Origin: CAYZXK01 sp964482395
Lineage (GTDB): Bacteria > Planctomycetota > Phycisphaerae > UBA1845 > Fen-1342
Direction: 5' to 3'
DNA length: 7,789 nucleotides
Assembly (NCBI GenBank): GCA_964482395.1
Contig: CAYZXK010000092.1
Span: forward strand, 1 to 7,789
Shown here: positions 6,524 through 7,789 of the stretch, piece by piece
Position numbering within the stretch: the first letter of the stretch is position 1
Layout of the letters: each line of letters opens with the position of its first letter
Notes under the pieces: model-generated
What the model was told of the DNA's origin: nothing
What the model saw: the letters and a program-made list of their open reading frames with translations, nothing else
Databases searched by the model: none
Position numbers and translations under genes: made by a program

Positions 6524-6952
6524 TTACTCCTCTCCGCGGCTGGGCTCCTCGATCAGTTGCCGGGCCGGGTCCACGATTGCCCCCGCGGCTTTCTCAGCCT
6601 GACAAAAGTCGCTTTCTTGCCACGCCTGGCTTGAATCGGCAACCCCGTTGGGATACCTGGTCGCCACGTAATGCCTGTCCAGAAGCGGTGTTTCCGGAAC
6701 AAAGGCGGCCAGGCCAGGCTGGTACGGCAGGGCCCGCTTGATCAGTCGCACCGTGCTGTGCGTTCGCAGGTTACGCTGGCCGACGGCTATGAGGATCGCC
6801 TTCAAGGCGGTCTCCGCTGCCTGCTGGCAGAAGAAACAGGCCTGGGCCCAGATGCGCCCTTGGCCCGGCCACCGAGCGCTCGCCAGGTTGCTCATCGCCT
6901 GAGTGGGCCAGGGGCGCGCCTCAGACAGGTTCCGATCGGCGGTGTCGCTCAT
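6524..6952 (-). CDS. HEPN-domain protein paired with a nucleotidyltransferase
   Basis: From the chosen ATG the protein has 142 residues and matches the HEPN family of the PF05168 type. CFFCQQAAETALKAIL at 39-54 is the signature helix, THS at 64-66 starts the next helix, and LLDRHYVATRYPNG at 90-103 matches the family's conserved ...Y..tRYP segment. HEPN proteins are often RNases acting as toxins beside a nucleotidyltransferase. However, the catalytic RX4-6H (RX4HXY) of HepT toxins is not seen near the C-terminus; RNLRTH at 60-65 fits RX4H literally but lies in another place. The ATG at 6952 has AAGG six bases upstream; a GTG at 6970 would add six residues. The start overlaps the end of the nucleotidyltransferase gene by 32 bases, which suggests translational coupling. 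An RNA-cleaving role is not shown. Confidence 0.8.
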   Translation of the reverse strand: MSDTADRNLSEARPWPTQAMSNLASARWPGQGRIWAQACFFCQQAAETALKAILIAVGQRNLRTHSTVRLIKRALPYQPGLAAFVPETPLLDRHYVATRYPNGVADSSQAWQESDFCQAEKAAGAIVDPARQLIEEPSRGEE

Positions 6953-7286
6953 ACAGTACCTTGCCCTCACGTTCGGCCGCCTCGATCAGCAGCGCTCCCT
7001 GGTGCTTCAAGCTCTCGTACTCCGGCGGGGTGTAGACGTGCGGCTCGACGTCGAACTCCTCAGCGTCGATCAGGGACAAGACCTCGCCAATCCGGTCGAT
7101 CGGCCTGCGCTGGGTGTCCAGAATGATGATCAGGTCGATGTCGCTGTTCTCGTGAAAGTCGCCACGGGCGAAGGAGCCGAAGAGCACGATTTTCTCCGGG
7201 TCAAGCGGGCGCAGACGCTGGATGATCCGCTCCAGCTCGCGCTGAACTGCCGGCCACCGGCGCTGCTCCCACCGACCCATGACCAT
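6921..7286 (-). CDS. minimal nucleotidyltransferase (MNT, MntA-like) of an MNT-HEPN pair
   Basis: This is a small pol-beta-fold nucleotidyltransferase, 121 residues from the ATG at 7286. KIVLFGSFARGD at 32-43 followed by NSDIDL at 47-52 gives the full GSX10DXD motif, with Asp49 and Asp51 as metal ligands. FDVEPHVYT at 78-86 probably supplies the third carboxylate (Asp79), and the end EAAEREGKVLYE is typical of the family. In characterised MntA-HepT systems the MNT protein AMPylates the HEPN toxin and so neutralises it; here that is inference. The same frame is open to a TTG at 7352 (143 residues), and other ATGs lie at 7325 and 7280; none has a strong ribosome binding site, so the start is uncertain. 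The gene follows etfA by 124 bases and overlaps the HEPN gene by 32. Confidence 0.82.
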   Translation of the reverse strand: MVMGRWEQRRWPAVQRELERIIQRLRPLDPEKIVLFGSFARGDFHENSDIDLIIILDTQRRPIDRIGEVLSLIDAEEFDVEPHVYTPPEYESLKHQGALLIEAAEREGKVLYERHRRSEPV

Positions 7287-7347
7287 GGCGTGATCTCGAC
7301 TCAGGCTTCTTTGCGGACCGCCCATGCGCCGAATGCCGGCCGGAACT

Positions 7348-7398
7348 CTCAAGGTCGGCCCTGGCCATTCGTAGCGCCCCCCCGCACCGGTCCTTGAG
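7348..7398. repeat. inverted repeat between etfA and the nucleotidyltransferase gene
   Basis: CTCAAGG (7348-7354) and CCTTGAG (7392-7398) are perfect 7-base inverted copies separated by 37 bases, which include a run of seven C on the + strand (7377-7383). The pair could fold after the etfA stop or act as a protein-binding dyad ahead of the MNT-HEPN genes. The upstream TTG start candidate of the nucleotidyltransferase lies in one arm. There is no T-run, so it is not an intrinsic terminator. Confidence 0.2.
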
Positions 7399-7410
7399 GG
7401 AAAGCGGCAG

Positions 7411-7789
7411 TTACTCCTTGGGTCGCTCCTTGATCGCTTTGATCATCATGGGGATCACCTGGTTGAGATCTCCGACGATGCCGTAATGGGCCACGCTGAA
7501 GATCGGGGCCTCGCGGTCCCAGTTGATGGCGACGATCTTGGCCGACTCTTCCATGCCGGCCCGATGTTGCACCGCCCCGCTAATGCCGCAGGCGATGTAC
7601 AAGGCAGGCCGAACCGTAGTACCGGTCTGGCCGATCTGATGCTCTTTGCCGATAAAGCCGCTATCCACAGCAGCCCGGCTTGCTCCGACCGCTCCGCCCA
7701 CCGCGCCGGCCAATTCGTAAATCAGGCGGAAATTCTCCTTACTGCCCACGCCCGCACCGCCCGCGACAATAATCCGAGCACTTTTTAGG
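7411..7789 (-). CDS. etfA: electron transfer flavoprotein alpha subunit, C-terminal part (partial)
   Basis: The last ~125 residues of EtfA are present; the gene continues beyond the right edge. Reading starts at KSARIIVAGGAGVGSKENF and runs to KAIKERPKE before a TAA at 7411-7413. It carries the ETF-alpha FAD-binding domain signatures: GASRAAVDSGF, IGQTGTTVRPALYIACGISG followed by AVQHRAG, and IVAINWDREAPIF followed by HYGIVGDL. These hold the Arg, Thr, His and Asn that surround FAD in characterised ETFs. EtfA with EtfB accepts electrons from acyl-CoA dehydrogenases and hands them to a membrane quinone oxidoreductase or, in some anaerobes, to bifurcating partners; this fragment cannot tell which. 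etfB is expected just outside the window. The acyl-CoA dehydrogenase downstream on the same strand is its natural electron donor. Confidence 0.95.
   Translation of the reverse strand, partial: LKSARIIVAGGAGVGSKENFRLIYELAGAVGGAVGASRAAVDSGFIGKEHQIGQTGTTVRPALYIACGISGAVQHRAGMEESAKIVAINWDREAPIFSVAHYGIVGDLNQVIPMMIKAIKERPKE

Noticed and set aside
6750..6775. RNLRTH in the HEPN protein as the catalytic RX4H motif
   Set aside because: It lies just after the first signature helix, not at the C-terminal helix where the HEPN catalytic motif is normally found, and the adjoining HS is a common structural feature of this HEPN class.
6903..7397. + strand open frame of 164 codons opposite the nucleotidyltransferase
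   Set aside because: The GSX10DXD motif on the - strand defines the real gene; the + frame is its shadow.

Overview
This is a GC-rich bacterial window with dense, single-exon genes. It uses many non-ATG starts (TTG or GTG) behind clear Shine-Dalgarno sequences. The organism is probably an environmental bacterium. The long LOG-family protein and the lysine-rich HU variant would suit Planctomycetota (Phycisphaerae-like), but this is inference from protein style and not a proven placement.

Layout, left half (+ strand): the last 29 codons of an unidentified gene (1-90); a LOG-family nucleotide phosphoribohydrolase-like protein (269-1369) with a TTG start and extra N- and C-terminal segments; a 327-base gene-free leader with a dyad and a GAGGCCGGC repeat/hairpin; and a small HU-type DNA-binding protein (1697-2032). 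A 212-base convergent gap with a strong GC hairpin separates HU from the genes on the other strand.

Layout, right half (all - strand, so transcription runs from high to low coordinates): the C-terminal part of the electron transfer flavoprotein alpha subunit (7411-7789, cut by the window edge); a minimal nucleotidyltransferase (6921-7286) overlapping a HEPN-domain gene (6524-6952); a ~618-residue acyl-CoA dehydrogenase (4614-6470); and two tandem paralogous HDOD-domain proteins (3463-4368 and 2245-3231).

How the genes may work together: ETF accepts electrons from acyl-CoA dehydrogenases, so etfA and the dehydrogenase form a coherent acyl-CoA oxidation unit. An MNT-HEPN pair, a class often acting as a toxin-antitoxin or nucleotide-modifying module, lies between them on the same strand. 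The HDOD pair downstream probably belongs to signalling and may only be a neighbour. The points most worth checking are the MNT-HEPN module inside the ETF/dehydrogenase cluster, the HEPN protein's lack of the usual catalytic motif, an apparent Gly/Pro/Ala-rich in-frame insertion in the dehydrogenase C-terminal domain, and the tandem HDOD duplication. I saw no tRNA, rRNA, CRISPR array or insertion sequence.
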